From positions 558,001-622,000 of the forward strand of contig NZ_AP025515.1 in assembly GCF_024347655.1 (NCBI RefSeq): a stretch of DNA of 64,000 nucleotides, read 5' to 3'. Origin of the DNA: Vibrio toranzoniae (GTDB lineage Bacteria; Pseudomonadota; Gammaproteobacteria; Enterobacterales; Vibrionaceae). Under the pieces are notes generated by a model that was not told where the DNA came from, ran no database searches, and worked only from the letters and a program-made list of their open reading frames with translations. A program made the translations under genes and the position numbers. Positions 57,102 to 64,000 of the stretch are shown here, piece after piece; positions within the stretch are counted from its first letter, which is position 1; each line of letters opens with the position of its first letter.

Positions 57102-57716
57102 CTACGCTGCTTCCGCTTTCACTACCGGTTGATAGCGCCCTGGTTTATGGTTCATCGCCAGGATCAAGTTAGTGACTATCGCCCCCAGTACAGATAGTAG
57201 TACCAGTGACACATCAACGATAAACAATGAGAGTACGACAATCGTGCAATCTAGTGCCATCTGAACTTTGCCCGCACGAATCCCAAAACGTTCTTGTAAG
57301 AACAACGCCAGAATGTTGAAACCACCTAAGCTCATCTTATGACGAAAGATCACCAACATGCCGGTGCCAATTAAACCACCTCCTAATAATGCTGCATACA
57401 ATACATGAATCTCAGAAATCTGAATCACGTGGTACAAGTAATCCACCGCGAACGAAACAATCGAAACGGCAATAAAGGTACTGATGGTGAAACGCCAGCC
57501 CATACGAGCAACCGACAAAATATAAAAAGGTAAGTTAAGCGCGAAGAACACTTGACCAAAACTTAGGTCTGTTACTTTGGTAATGAAGATAGCTAGACCA
57601 GCCGTGCCTCCAGTGAGCAAACCGACTTGGTTGAAAAATATAACGCCGAGTGAAACCAGTGCACTACCTAAGATCAGTGCCAGTAAGTTTTCGCGAAGGT
57701 TGTGATCTTTATCCAT
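57102..57716 (-). CDS. YitT-family membrane protein
   Basis: 204 residues with five or six hydrophobic helices and the family pattern LVSLGVIFFNQVGLLTGGTA, LNLPFYILSVARMGWRF, and the membrane-embedded FRHKMSLGGFNILALFLQ. Shorter than Bacillus YitT proteins since the C-terminal DUF2179 domain is absent. Function unknown; transport is suspected. A divergent gap of about 380 bp separates it from the TSUP gene. Confidence 0.82.
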   Translation of the reverse strand: MDKDHNLRENLLALILGSALVSLGVIFFNQVGLLTGGTAGLAIFITKVTDLSFGQVFFALNLPFYILSVARMGWRFTISTFIAVSIVSFAVDYLYHVIQISEIHVLYAALLGGGLIGTGMLVIFRHKMSLGGFNILALFLQERFGIRAGKVQMALDCTIVVLSLFIVDVSLVLLSVLGAIVTNLILAMNHKPGRYQPVVKAEAA

Positions 57717-58094
57717 ATGATGACTCTCCCTGAATCTTTTAACATCGCGTTTCAGTCATGTTGAAACGATTTGCGTCCAAATTTACGATATTTAACAGAT
57801 AAGTCGAGTTAGAGACCAATGTTACTTAATGATTACTTTGTATATTAGTTTTTACATCATTGTTAAACACTCAAATAAAGCAATAAGTTACATTGAAAAA
57901 TCTATGTATTCATTCTAAGTTACAAGGTTCAATCGTTTAACAAACGACCTTCAAGTTTCTCTACTTATTAGTCATGTTTATATCAACGCTAACAAAGCAT
58001 AAATTCACACATAAACTTCACTGAATAATAAGACTATTCCTGCTATTTTACTTTATAGTATCCGCTCACTTCTTTAAAACTAATCCGCAGGCTT
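57717..58094. other. Divergent intergenic region
   Basis: 378 bp, AT-rich, promoters of the YitT and TSUP genes expected; no clear operator or hairpin seen. Confidence 0.5.
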
Positions 58095-58820
58095 ATGGAA
58101 TACCTAGATCAGACCGCCCTTATTGCGATGGCACTCATTTTTGTCGGCTCGTTTGTACAAACAGCAATCGGCTTTGGCTTAGCTATTGTGGCTGCCCCGT
58201 TGTTGTTTTTGGTTTCGCCTGACTATGTACCCGCGCCTATCTGTCTCGTCGGCCTGTTCATTTCTATATTCAATGCGTTTAAGCACCGAGCAAACATTTC
58301 TATTGGCGGATTAAAAATCGCACTGCTTGGCCGTATTCCGGGCTCTATAGCTGGCGGGGCTTTGTTGGTGATGGTTTCAACGAGCGTTCTGTCTCTGTGG
58401 TTAGGCTTATTGGTGGTATTTGCGGTGATTGTCAGCTTACTGCCGTTTAGATTAGAGCCGACCCCTGCCAAGATGGGCATCGCGGGATTCTTCTCAGGAT
58501 TCTTTGGCACTAGCTCAGGCATTGGTGGTCCACCAATGGCGTTGCTACTTCAACACCAAGATGCCAATCAACTTCGTGGTAACCTTTCTGCATTTTTCGT
58601 GTTTAGTTCTATCATTTCATTGCTGGTACAGATCCCAATTGGCTTCTTCACGATGCACCATTTGATCATCACAATCCCGTTGCTTCCTGCAGCTTGGTTG
58701 GGTTATAAAGTGGCGTTAATGACCACGCAAAGCATTCCTAAAGAGAAGATACGTATCGGTTCTTTATTGCTATGTTCTATCAGCGGCTTTACTGCCATTT
58801 GGCAAGGCTTAGCTGGCTAG
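58095..58820 (+). CDS. TSUP-family (TauE/SafE) anion permease
   Basis: 241 residues, about eight hydrophobic segments. Family motifs: VQTAIGFGLAIVAAPLLFLV in the first repeat and FSGFFGTSSGIGGPPMALLL in the second. TSUP proteins move sulfite, sulfonates or other sulfur-containing or carboxylate anions. Substrate not predictable. 69 bp before the YjbR-like gene in the same direction. Confidence 0.87.
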   Translation: MEYLDQTALIAMALIFVGSFVQTAIGFGLAIVAAPLLFLVSPDYVPAPICLVGLFISIFNAFKHRANISIGGLKIALLGRIPGSIAGGALLVMVSTSVLSLWLGLLVVFAVIVSLLPFRLEPTPAKMGIAGFFSGFFGTSSGIGGPPMALLLQHQDANQLRGNLSAFFVFSSIISLLVQIPIGFFTMHHLIITIPLLPAAWLGYKVALMTTQSIPKEKIRIGSLLLCSISGFTAIWQGLAG

Positions 58821-58889
58821 CTCGAAGCAGAAACATCGACAAAGAAACAAACACACAGCTCCAATACCGAACGATTAAAAGGACGCTCT

Positions 58890-59252
58890 ATGACATACGA
58901 CGAGTTCAATGCATTTTGTGAATCAAAAGCTGCCACCAGCTATGTGATGCAGTGGAATAACTCTCACGTTTGGAAAGTGGGAGGTAAGGTGTTTGCGATT
59001 GGAGGTTGGGGCCCGAACGATGAGCCTGCATTTATCTTCAAAACGTCCGACCAAAACTTCGACTTTTTGAAAGAAGAGCCCGGTTATAAACCTGCGCCCT
59101 ACTTTGCTTCGCGTGGTATGAAATGGATTCAGTTGTTTGAAAGCACACCAGAAAGAGATGAGGAGCTGAGATACTACCTCACTGAATCACACCGAATTGT
59201 CTCTTTAGGCCTAACCAAAAAGAAACAAGCAGAACTCGGTCTCAATCAATAA
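58890..59252 (+). CDS. YjbR/MmcQ-family protein
   Basis: 120 residues, CyaY-like double-wing fold family: MTYDEFNAFCESKAATSYVM, WKVGGKVFAIGGWG, FIFKTSDQNFDFLKEEPGY, ASRGMKWIQLF, and the SHRIVSLGLTKKKQAELG end. Thought to bind DNA or to be a small scaffold; role unknown. GGACG lies before the ATG. Possibly co-transcribed with the TSUP gene. Confidence 0.85.
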   Translation: MTYDEFNAFCESKAATSYVMQWNNSHVWKVGGKVFAIGGWGPNDEPAFIFKTSDQNFDFLKEEPGYKPAPYFASRGMKWIQLFESTPERDEELRYYLTESHRIVSLGLTKKKQAELGLNQ

Positions 59253-59343
59253 AGAGACTGCCAGCTTGTAATCGGTTATCTAACACTATGTTAGCGCTTT
59301 AAAATTCAGAAAGATCCTAGAAATTTGAGCGGATCTTAAAAGC

Positions 59344-60087
59344 TTAAGTCGCTCTTAAAAACTTAGGCAGTAAAGGTTCTATTTTTTGCGTTGGTACCAG
59401 TGGCACCAATAGGTAGATTAAACCCGCAAAAGCGATAGATGCAACCAAGTCTTCAGGACGATGCATACCAAGCCAAACACGACTATAAGCAACGCCACCA
59501 GCCCAAACCAGCAAACCACCCACTAGGTAAAAGCGCTTCGCTTCCAAGAACAAACCACCAAAGAACGCTAAACACACACCAACGAAAATCATGTGTCCTG
59601 AAGGGAAAGAATAGTCTGTTTCGCCAAGCCAATGACGTGCTCGCCACTCGCTGACCCTATCTTGCACAGACTCTATTGCCGCGTTTTTTTCTGCCGATGG
59701 TAACTCATAAAACAGCTCTGGCATTTCAACCACTTCCTGTGTAACCAAATACTCAGAATAAGGACGCGGGCTCTCTGTTGAATGCTTTAAGAAAGTCTTC
59801 GCTGCAAAGCTAAGCACCAATAAAATGCCTAACTGCAGATAAAGGCTGACTAGCTTAGCTTTGGAAAATTTCATCGTGAGCAAAACTAAAGACAAAACAG
59901 CGAGCGTTACCAAGAATCCTTGATTACCTGCTGAATACGTCACGAACGTCATGAAGGCACCATAGAAAGGCAAAACCGCACTTCCAAGATCGAAATCAGA
60001 TCCAAAGATCAAAAAGGGTACTAGGGAATACAAACTTAGAACGAGCAGTAATAAGCCTTTGGATTTGTTAGAGAACAGAGAAGTCAT
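59344..60087 (-). CDS. PAP2-family membrane phosphatase
   Basis: 247 residues, about six helices. Tripartite phosphatase signature complete: KHSTESPRP (K-x6-RP), PSGH in YSFPSGHMIF, and SRVWLGMHRPED (SR-x5-H-x3-D). PgpB/YbjG-like enzymes dephosphorylate phosphatidylglycerol phosphate or undecaprenyl pyrophosphate on the periplasmic side. The loop between the first two motifs is long (about 60 residues). Confidence 0.87.
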   Translation of the reverse strand: MTSLFSNKSKGLLLLVLSLYSLVPFLIFGSDFDLGSAVLPFYGAFMTFVTYSAGNQGFLVTLAVLSLVLLTMKFSKAKLVSLYLQLGILLVLSFAAKTFLKHSTESPRPYSEYLVTQEVVEMPELFYELPSAEKNAAIESVQDRVSEWRARHWLGETDYSFPSGHMIFVGVCLAFFGGLFLEAKRFYLVGGLLVWAGGVAYSRVWLGMHRPEDLVASIAFAGLIYLLVPLVPTQKIEPLLPKFLRAT

Positions 60088-60385
60088 GAATAAAATCTTT
60101 TGGATAAGGTGGTCGGATGCTATCGCAGCTTAGCATCGCCAATATCAATTTTATGTCAATGATAATCGCCAGACAGCCATTGATATTCACAGTTGGATTA
60201 GAGTAATTAGAAACATCACAACGCTACGTTAAACCGAGTTATGTCATATTCCGTCGATTAAGTAAGCACTTATCAAGTTCATAGGGCTGAATCTAAAAAA
60301 CTTTGCTGCCAGTCCTTTAAATCCATTATTGAAAGGATTAACATCTGGTCTGCTGTCAAAGCAAAACAAATTATTAATTTTTATT

Positions 60386-60525
60386 CTCAGGGCGGGGCGA
60401 AATTCCCCACCGGCGGTATGTCCTTAGCAAAATCTAAAGATAAGCCCGCGAGCGCTCGATTCGTCGAGGTCAGCAGATCTGGTGAGATGCCAGAGCCGAC
60501 GGTTATAGTCCGGATGAGAGAGAAT
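60386..60525 (+). promoter_or_regulatory. FMN riboswitch (RFN element)
   Basis: Conserved blocks: CTCAGGGCGGGGCGAAATTC, CCCCACCGGCGGTA, AGCCCGCGAGCG, GGTCAGCAGATCTGGTGAGA, CCAGAGCCGACGGTTATAGT, and CCGGATGAGAGAGAA. It is located 217 bp before ribB and is followed by a long hairpin (60533-60599). FMN binding shuts off ribB expression. Confidence 0.95.
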
Positions 60526-60532
60526 GAAAGCA

Positions 60533-60599
60533 CACTCGTTTAAGTTGGAAAGGCGCATCTATTTGTTGAGTTGATGCCTCCAACTCAGACGAGTGCATT
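60533..60599 (+). terminator. Expression platform hairpin of the FMN riboswitch
   Basis: Long imperfect stem, CACTCGT / ACGAGTG at the base and AGTTGG / CCAACT with GGCGCATC / GATGCC inside, followed by CATTTCGTTTT. Probable terminator, or the structured region linking the aptamer to ribB. Confidence 0.65.
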
Positions 60600-60627
60600 T
60601 CGTTTTGGATAAACCATAATGAGCTAA

Positions 60628-60651
60628 TGCCAATCGTATTTGGATTGGTAT
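60628..60651. repeat. Short palindrome with IS630-like end motif
   Basis: CCAATC (60630-60635) and GATTGG (60643-60648), continuing GGTATAAG, the same motif as the right end of the IS630 at 49052-49063. It lies between the riboswitch platform and ribB. Confidence 0.55.
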
Positions 60652-60742
60652 AAGTCTACTTGTAATGAGTTGGCTTTGTTATGCTCGTCGGTTGAGATCC
60701 CTCATACAGCCCTGATTCTGGTGATATTTTAGGAGTTTAACC

Positions 60743-61399
60743 ATGAATCAGTCTTCACTACTTGCCGAATTTGGCGAACCAATCACTCGAGTTGAAAACG
60801 CACTGCAAGCCCTACGCGAAGGTCGTGGCGTACTTTTACTTGACGATGAAGATCGCGAGAACGAAGGCGACATCATCTACTCAGTAGAACACTTAACCAA
60901 TGCTCAAATGGCACTTATGATCCGCGAATGCAGCGGCATCGTGTGCCTGTGTCTAACTGACGAGCAAGCAAACCAACTTGAACTTCCACCTATGGTTGTA
61001 GATAACAACAGTGCAAACCAAACTGCGTTTACGGTGACTATCGAAGCAAAAGTGGGGGTAACAACCGGAGTTTCAGCCGCTGACCGCGTAACAACGATCA
61101 AAACAGCTGCTAACCCAACAGCTAAGCCTACTGACCTAGCTCGCCCTGGCCACGTATTCCCACTGCGCGCTCGCAAAGGTGGTGTACTTGCTCGCCGCGG
61201 CCATACAGAAGGTACTGTGGACCTAATGCAAATGGCTGGTCTTCAATCAGCAGGCGTACTGTGTGAAGTAACCAACCCAGACGGCACAATGGCAAAAGCG
61301 CCAGAGATCGTTGCTTTCGGTAAACTGCACAACATGCCAGTACTGACCATTGAAGATATGGTGATGTACCGCACTGAGTTCGATCTTAAGCTTGCATAA
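60743..61399 (+). CDS. ribB: RibB, 3,4-dihydroxy-2-butanone-4-phosphate synthase
   Basis: 218 residues, single-domain RibB without a GTP cyclohydrolase II extension. Active-site loop [13 protein letters not shown] (about 31-43), [38 protein letters not shown], and [16 protein letters not shown] are all intact. Makes the four-carbon unit of riboflavin from ribulose-5-phosphate. Controlled by the FMN riboswitch upstream. Confidence 0.95.
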   Translation: MNQSSLLAEFGEPITRVENALQALREGRGVLLLDDEDRENEGDIIYSVEHLTNAQMALMIRECSGIVCLCLTDEQANQLELPPMVVDNNSANQTAFTVTIEAKVGVTTGVSAADRVTTIKTAANPTAKPTDLARPGHVFPLRARKGGVLARRGHTEGTVDLMQMAGLQSAGVLCEVTNPDGTMAKAPEIVAFGKLHNMPVLTIEDMVMYRTEFDLKLA

Positions 61400-61401
61400 C
61401 G

Positions 61402-61441
61402 TTTAGCCCTCAATGCTAAACACTTAGCATTGAGGGCTAAA
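61402..61441. other. 18-bp perfect hairpin after ribB
   Basis: TTTAGCCCTCAATGCTAA / TTAGCATTGAGGGCTAAA with the 4-base loop ACAC, only 3 bp after the stop codon. The right arm is then partly repeated (ACACTTAGCATTTAAGC). No T-tract, so more a 3' stabiliser or repetitive unit than a terminator. Confidence 0.7.
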
Positions 61442-61481
61442 CACTTAGCATTTAAGCTAATACACTGCGAAATGAACATTG

Positions 61482-61540
61482 AAAGGCCTCACTCTTACTG
61501 CTTTTTATAATTAAAAGCATATAAGGGGTGAGGCCTTTTT
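61482..61540 (+). terminator. Terminator after ribB
   Basis: Stem AAAGGCCTCAC / GTGAGGCCTTT with an inner TGCTTTT / AAAAGCA stem, then TTT. Confidence 0.85.
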
Positions 61541-61808
61541 AATTTCTGCTGCTTGAAACGAGCCAGAAATAGATCGCCAAAGTGCCTCTAGTTATCAAAA
61601 CCTTCCCAGCCTAATCACTAGAAAAGCGTAACCTCTCAAAAAATCCTGCAAAATATGAGAAACATTCACTCGAATGGTGAAGCCATGCACCATGATTGAT
61701 CATCCATAATCAGACTAAAAGCATAACCCAATGAAATATAACACTTATTTATTTTGGCACGGTGTCTGCACTACCACTAAGTAGGTATACAAATATTAGG
61801 AGTTGAAT

Positions 61809-62657
61809 ATGTTTGTAGTTATTTCAGTGGGTTTATCCCTATTAGTACTTGCAGCCCTGTTTCATTTCTCAAGGAAGAGACAAACAGCGCTATCACACAG
61901 GTTTGAAACCTTAGTTCTGCTTAGAGAGTTATTGTTGTTATCACGCAAACACCGCGCGGCAACGCATTACGCTCTGGCGCATAAACTGTCTAGCGACTCG
62001 ATTCGCAAAGTGAACGAGATTTACGACAACATACTTGAGGTATCTGAACTGCTTCAATCTCATGTGTCATTTGATAGCCGTCCTATGTACCGCATTTATC
62101 ACCTCAAACTCATCGCCATGCACAGTGACTGGCAAAACCGAACCTTGGTACGTAACCAATCGATTCATGGCAAAACGATACGTCACAGCATGTTCTTGAT
62201 GGATGAAGTGATGATCATTTGGCTGATTCAGTCTGAACGCGAAGACATGAGCCGTGAGTACCACATGAATTGGCAACAGATCTTGGATTGCATGGAGATC
62301 TTGACCAAGTTACGAATGTGCATACCTGATATGGAAAAGCCTGAAGAGTATGCGAGATTCAAATTCTATGCTTCTCAGACACACCGTAAACTCAACCAAT
62401 TATCAATGATTTGCCCTATTAGCAGCGGTTCACCGGTTTGCACACGAGCGATGCATGCACTTACAGAGATCGCATCGAGCAACGAAGCGACCCAACCGGC
62501 AGATAGCATGTACGAATTAACCAGTGATATCTCTAGCGTCGTGTCGCAAGTCTACGACCAAGTATTATCCGACATTACGAGAAGCTTGTATCAGCCTTTA
62601 CCAGACATCAACGAAAAGGTGATAAATACTCGATTATCCGTACATCATTACATGTAA
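61809..62657 (+). CDS. Membrane-anchored protein of unknown function
   Basis: 282 residues from ATG 61809, which has AGGAG 6 bases upstream. Residues 1-19 are one hydrophobic helix (FVVISVGLSLLVLAALF), then a basic turn (SRKRQ), and the remainder is an all-helical cytoplasmic domain rich in His, Arg and Met (LVLLRELLLLSRKHRAATHY, MAHAL-type repeats, IHGKTIRHSMFLMDEVMIIW). The layout recalls nitrate/nitrite-sensing (NIT-like) helical domains without an output domain, but I cannot assign it. Single gene with promoter region 61541-61808. Confidence 0.65.
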   Translation: MFVVISVGLSLLVLAALFHFSRKRQTALSHRFETLVLLRELLLLSRKHRAATHYALAHKLSSDSIRKVNEIYDNILEVSELLQSHVSFDSRPMYRIYHLKLIAMHSDWQNRTLVRNQSIHGKTIRHSMFLMDEVMIIWLIQSEREDMSREYHMNWQQILDCMEILTKLRMCIPDMEKPEEYARFKFYASQTHRKLNQLSMICPISSGSPVCTRAMHALTEIASSNEATQPADSMYELTSDISSVVSQVYDQVLSDITRSLYQPLPDINEKVINTRLSVHHYM

Positions 62658-62704
62658 AGACTTCGTGAGAGGAGAGCGTGCTGGAACTCTGAATTATTGA
62701 GTTC

Positions 62705-62736
62705 AAATCCGATATCACCATTGATATCGGATTTTT
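62705..62736. terminator. Terminator between the 61809 gene and the LysR gene
   Basis: 13-bp perfect stem AAATCCGATATCA / TGATATCGGATTT with CCAT loop, then TT. A smaller GAACTC/GAGTTC hairpin precedes it. It can serve both directions. Confidence 0.88.
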
Positions 62737-62788
62737 GTATTTATGGGCTTCAAAATTTCTATCGCTATGTATCATTGCCTATGAAGTT

Positions 62789-63688
62789 TCAAACATCCCC
62801 AGATTTGATATCGTTAGCCCAAGCTTGTGCTGCAAAATCAATGAACTGGCGAACAACTGGAAGCTGATAACTGCGAGACAGATACACCGCCCAAAGCACG
62901 CTGCTTGGCGAAACAAAATCACCCAATATGCGTATCAGTTTGCCATTCGCAATCAGTGGGTTGGCTAAGTCACAAGGTAAACGAACTACCCCTTTCCCGT
63001 GCTGTGCCGCGCGAGTTAGCACTCCAACATCGTTGGCCTTGATGGTGCCAGACACCTCAACCGAATAGTGCTGATTATCCTTAACGAAATCCCACTTCGA
63101 GACATTCAGATGACGAAAGCAATTGTGTTGTCGAAGCGCTTCGACCGTTTCAGGTTCACCATGTTGGTCCAAGTAGGCTTGCGAGGCGCACACCACTGAA
63201 TCAATTACCATTAGCTTTCGTGCAATCAAACTATCGTCAGGTTGGTCCGTATAGCGAAGTGCAATATCTATCCTTTCATCCACCAGCTGAGTAAAACGGT
63301 CTGAAGCAAACAATTCGACCGTGATATTAGGGTGGCGCTCAGTGAACTGTTCAACCACATCCAGCAGCATGTATTGAGTCAAACCAATGGGTGCAGCAAT
63401 TCGAATGGTTCCTGAAAGATCATCGGTTTGATTGAGTGAAGTAACTTCTAGCTCAGCGGTTTCATGGAGGATTTTCTCACAGCGCTGTAAGGCGATTTCC
63501 CCTGCCGCCGTTAAGCTCACCTTTCGAGTCGTCCTATGTAATAGCCTCTGCTTCAACCACCCTTCTATCTCTTGAACATGACGCGAAACCTGCAACCGAC
63601 TCATATCCAAATGCTCAGCTGCTTGAGTGAAGCTGGCACAATTCGCAACTTCGACAAAGCTACGCATTGCCGTCAACCTATCCATCAC
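62789..63688 (-). CDS. LysR-family transcriptional regulator
   Basis: 299 residues. N-terminal winged helix MRSFVEVANCASFTQAAEHL followed by DMSRLQVSRHVQEIEGWLKQ and RLLHRTTRKVSLTAAG. C-terminal effector domain (about 90-295) with IRIAAPIGLTQYMLLDVVEQ. Of the one-gene-divergent LysR type; a start at the second Met is possible. Faces the NAD(P)-binding gene at 63848, its probable target. Confidence 0.88.
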   Translation of the reverse strand: MMDRLTAMRSFVEVANCASFTQAAEHLDMSRLQVSRHVQEIEGWLKQRLLHRTTRKVSLTAAGEIALQRCEKILHETAELEVTSLNQTDDLSGTIRIAAPIGLTQYMLLDVVEQFTERHPNITVELFASDRFTQLVDERIDIALRYTDQPDDSLIARKLMVIDSVVCASQAYLDQHGEPETVEALRQHNCFRHLNVSKWDFVKDNQHYSVEVSGTIKANDVGVLTRAAQHGKGVVRLPCDLANPLIANGKLIRILGDFVSPSSVLWAVYLSRSYQLPVVRQFIDFAAQAWANDIKSGDV

Positions 63689-63758
63689 GCTCTCCTTGAA
63701 CTGTTTAGCTGCTAATCGAATCTTATTAGATCAATATATAGATACAATCTACATCATT

Positions 63759-63776
63759 TTGCGATATTTATCGCAA
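63759..63776. promoter_or_regulatory. Palindromic candidate LysR operator
   Basis: TTGCGATA TT TATCGCAA, 8-bp perfect arms and a 2-bp centre, in the gap between the divergent LysR and NAD(P)-binding genes. Confidence 0.55.
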
Positions 63777-63847
63777 TCTAGTGAGCTATTAGACTGCAAT
63801 GGCTGTCGAGAAAACGACTCAATAAATTAGATAATTGGAGAGACATT

Positions 63848-64000
63848 ATGAAAATTGCAGTATTAGGCGCATCAGGTTGGATTGGTAGTCACATCGCTCA
63901 AGAGGCTCAATCTCGTGGTCACGACGTAGTTGCAGTTGTAAGAGATGCAAGCCGCGTAGAAAACAATGACATTGAAGTTCGTTCATTTGATTTACAAGAC
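63848..64000 (+). CDS. NAD(P)-binding (atypical short-chain dehydrogenase-like) protein, 3' end outside window
   Basis: First 51 codons only, behind TTGGAGAG. Rossmann start MKIAVLGASGWIGSHIAQEA with GxSGxxG, then DVVAVVRDASRV. Belongs to the NAD(P)H-binding/NmrA-like group (YwnB-type), often divergent from a LysR regulator and induced by electrophiles. Full function cannot be judged from the fragment. Confidence 0.75.
   Translation, partial: MKIAVLGASGWIGSHIAQEAQSRGHDVVAVVRDASRVENNDIEVRSFDLQD

Overview
The window is from a marine gamma-proteobacterium, almost certainly a Vibrio (the gene content fits the Splendidus-like group). The evidence is a reverse-strand rRNA operon with a Glu-Lys-Ala-Val tRNA spacer and a tRNA-Ser after the 5S, Vibrio-type gene neighbours (grxB, ppsR/ppsA, rimK, riboswitch-led ribB, a DUF3087 gene), Fur and MetJ operators, and an IS630-type insertion sequence with TA target ends.

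Layout. 1-4.5 kb: the 3' part of an EAL-domain phosphodiesterase, then a GntR(YtrA)-ABC-permease operon behind a palindromic operator. 3.5-6.2 kb is degraded accessory DNA. It holds a monooxygenase-like gene, an internal tadG fragment and the 3' end of an FhaC/ShlB-type transporter gene meeting head to head at a deletion scar, and two copies of a diverged repeat of about 77 bp. 6.2-11.4 kb: a DUF805 operon, an AraC-type membrane regulator, a Nudix hydrolase, a long RluA-family pseudouridine synthase and a small Cys-rich protein. 11.5-20.2 kb: a Fur-controlled hydroxamate-siderophore uptake island (IutA-like receptor, FhuB/D/C-like ABC importer, MFS transporter, FhuF-like reductase) without biosynthesis genes. 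20.4-24.3 kb: an NhaC-family transporter behind tandem met boxes (hence probably the methionine transporter MetT), then sgrR with a divergent unit that looks like an SgrS/SgrT dual-function small RNA. 24.5-29 kb: rimK-rimB, a metallo-beta-lactamase-fold protein, a periplasmic beta-propeller and a 2OG-Fe(II) oxygenase. 29.3-34.6 kb: a complete ugpBAEC-ugpQ glycerophosphodiester operon with a probable Pho box. 34.7-43.5 kb: L,D-transpeptidase, acetyltransferase, oxidoreductase, a 52-residue small protein, grxB, ppsR/ppsA and a MATE pump. 43.9-47.9 kb: a YheO-like regulator, RidA, a TcyP-like cystine symporter and a CoA-disulfide/persulfide reductase, a plausible cystine/sulfane-sulfur module. 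47.95-49.06 kb: IS630 with a frame-disrupted transposase. 49.1-55.4 kb: the rRNA operon with two promoters. 55.5-64 kb: DUF3087, a bacterial TrmY homologue, YitT and TSUP membrane proteins, YjbR, PAP2, FMN riboswitch-ribB, a Vibrio protein of unknown function, and a LysR regulator facing an NAD(P)-binding gene cut by the window edge.

The strongest candidate for something under-described is the unit at about 24057-24296. It has a promoter-like -10, a 32-codon reading frame resembling SgrT, and a perfect 10-bp terminator stem with a C-rich loop, all divergent from sgrR. Other notable signals are the met boxes that re-assign the NhaC-like transporter, the deletion scar between two truncated genes, and a 44-nt perfect inverted repeat in the rRNA operon whose pairing would cross the normal 16S processing stem. 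All family assignments were made by reading the sequence and from memory; no database search was run.
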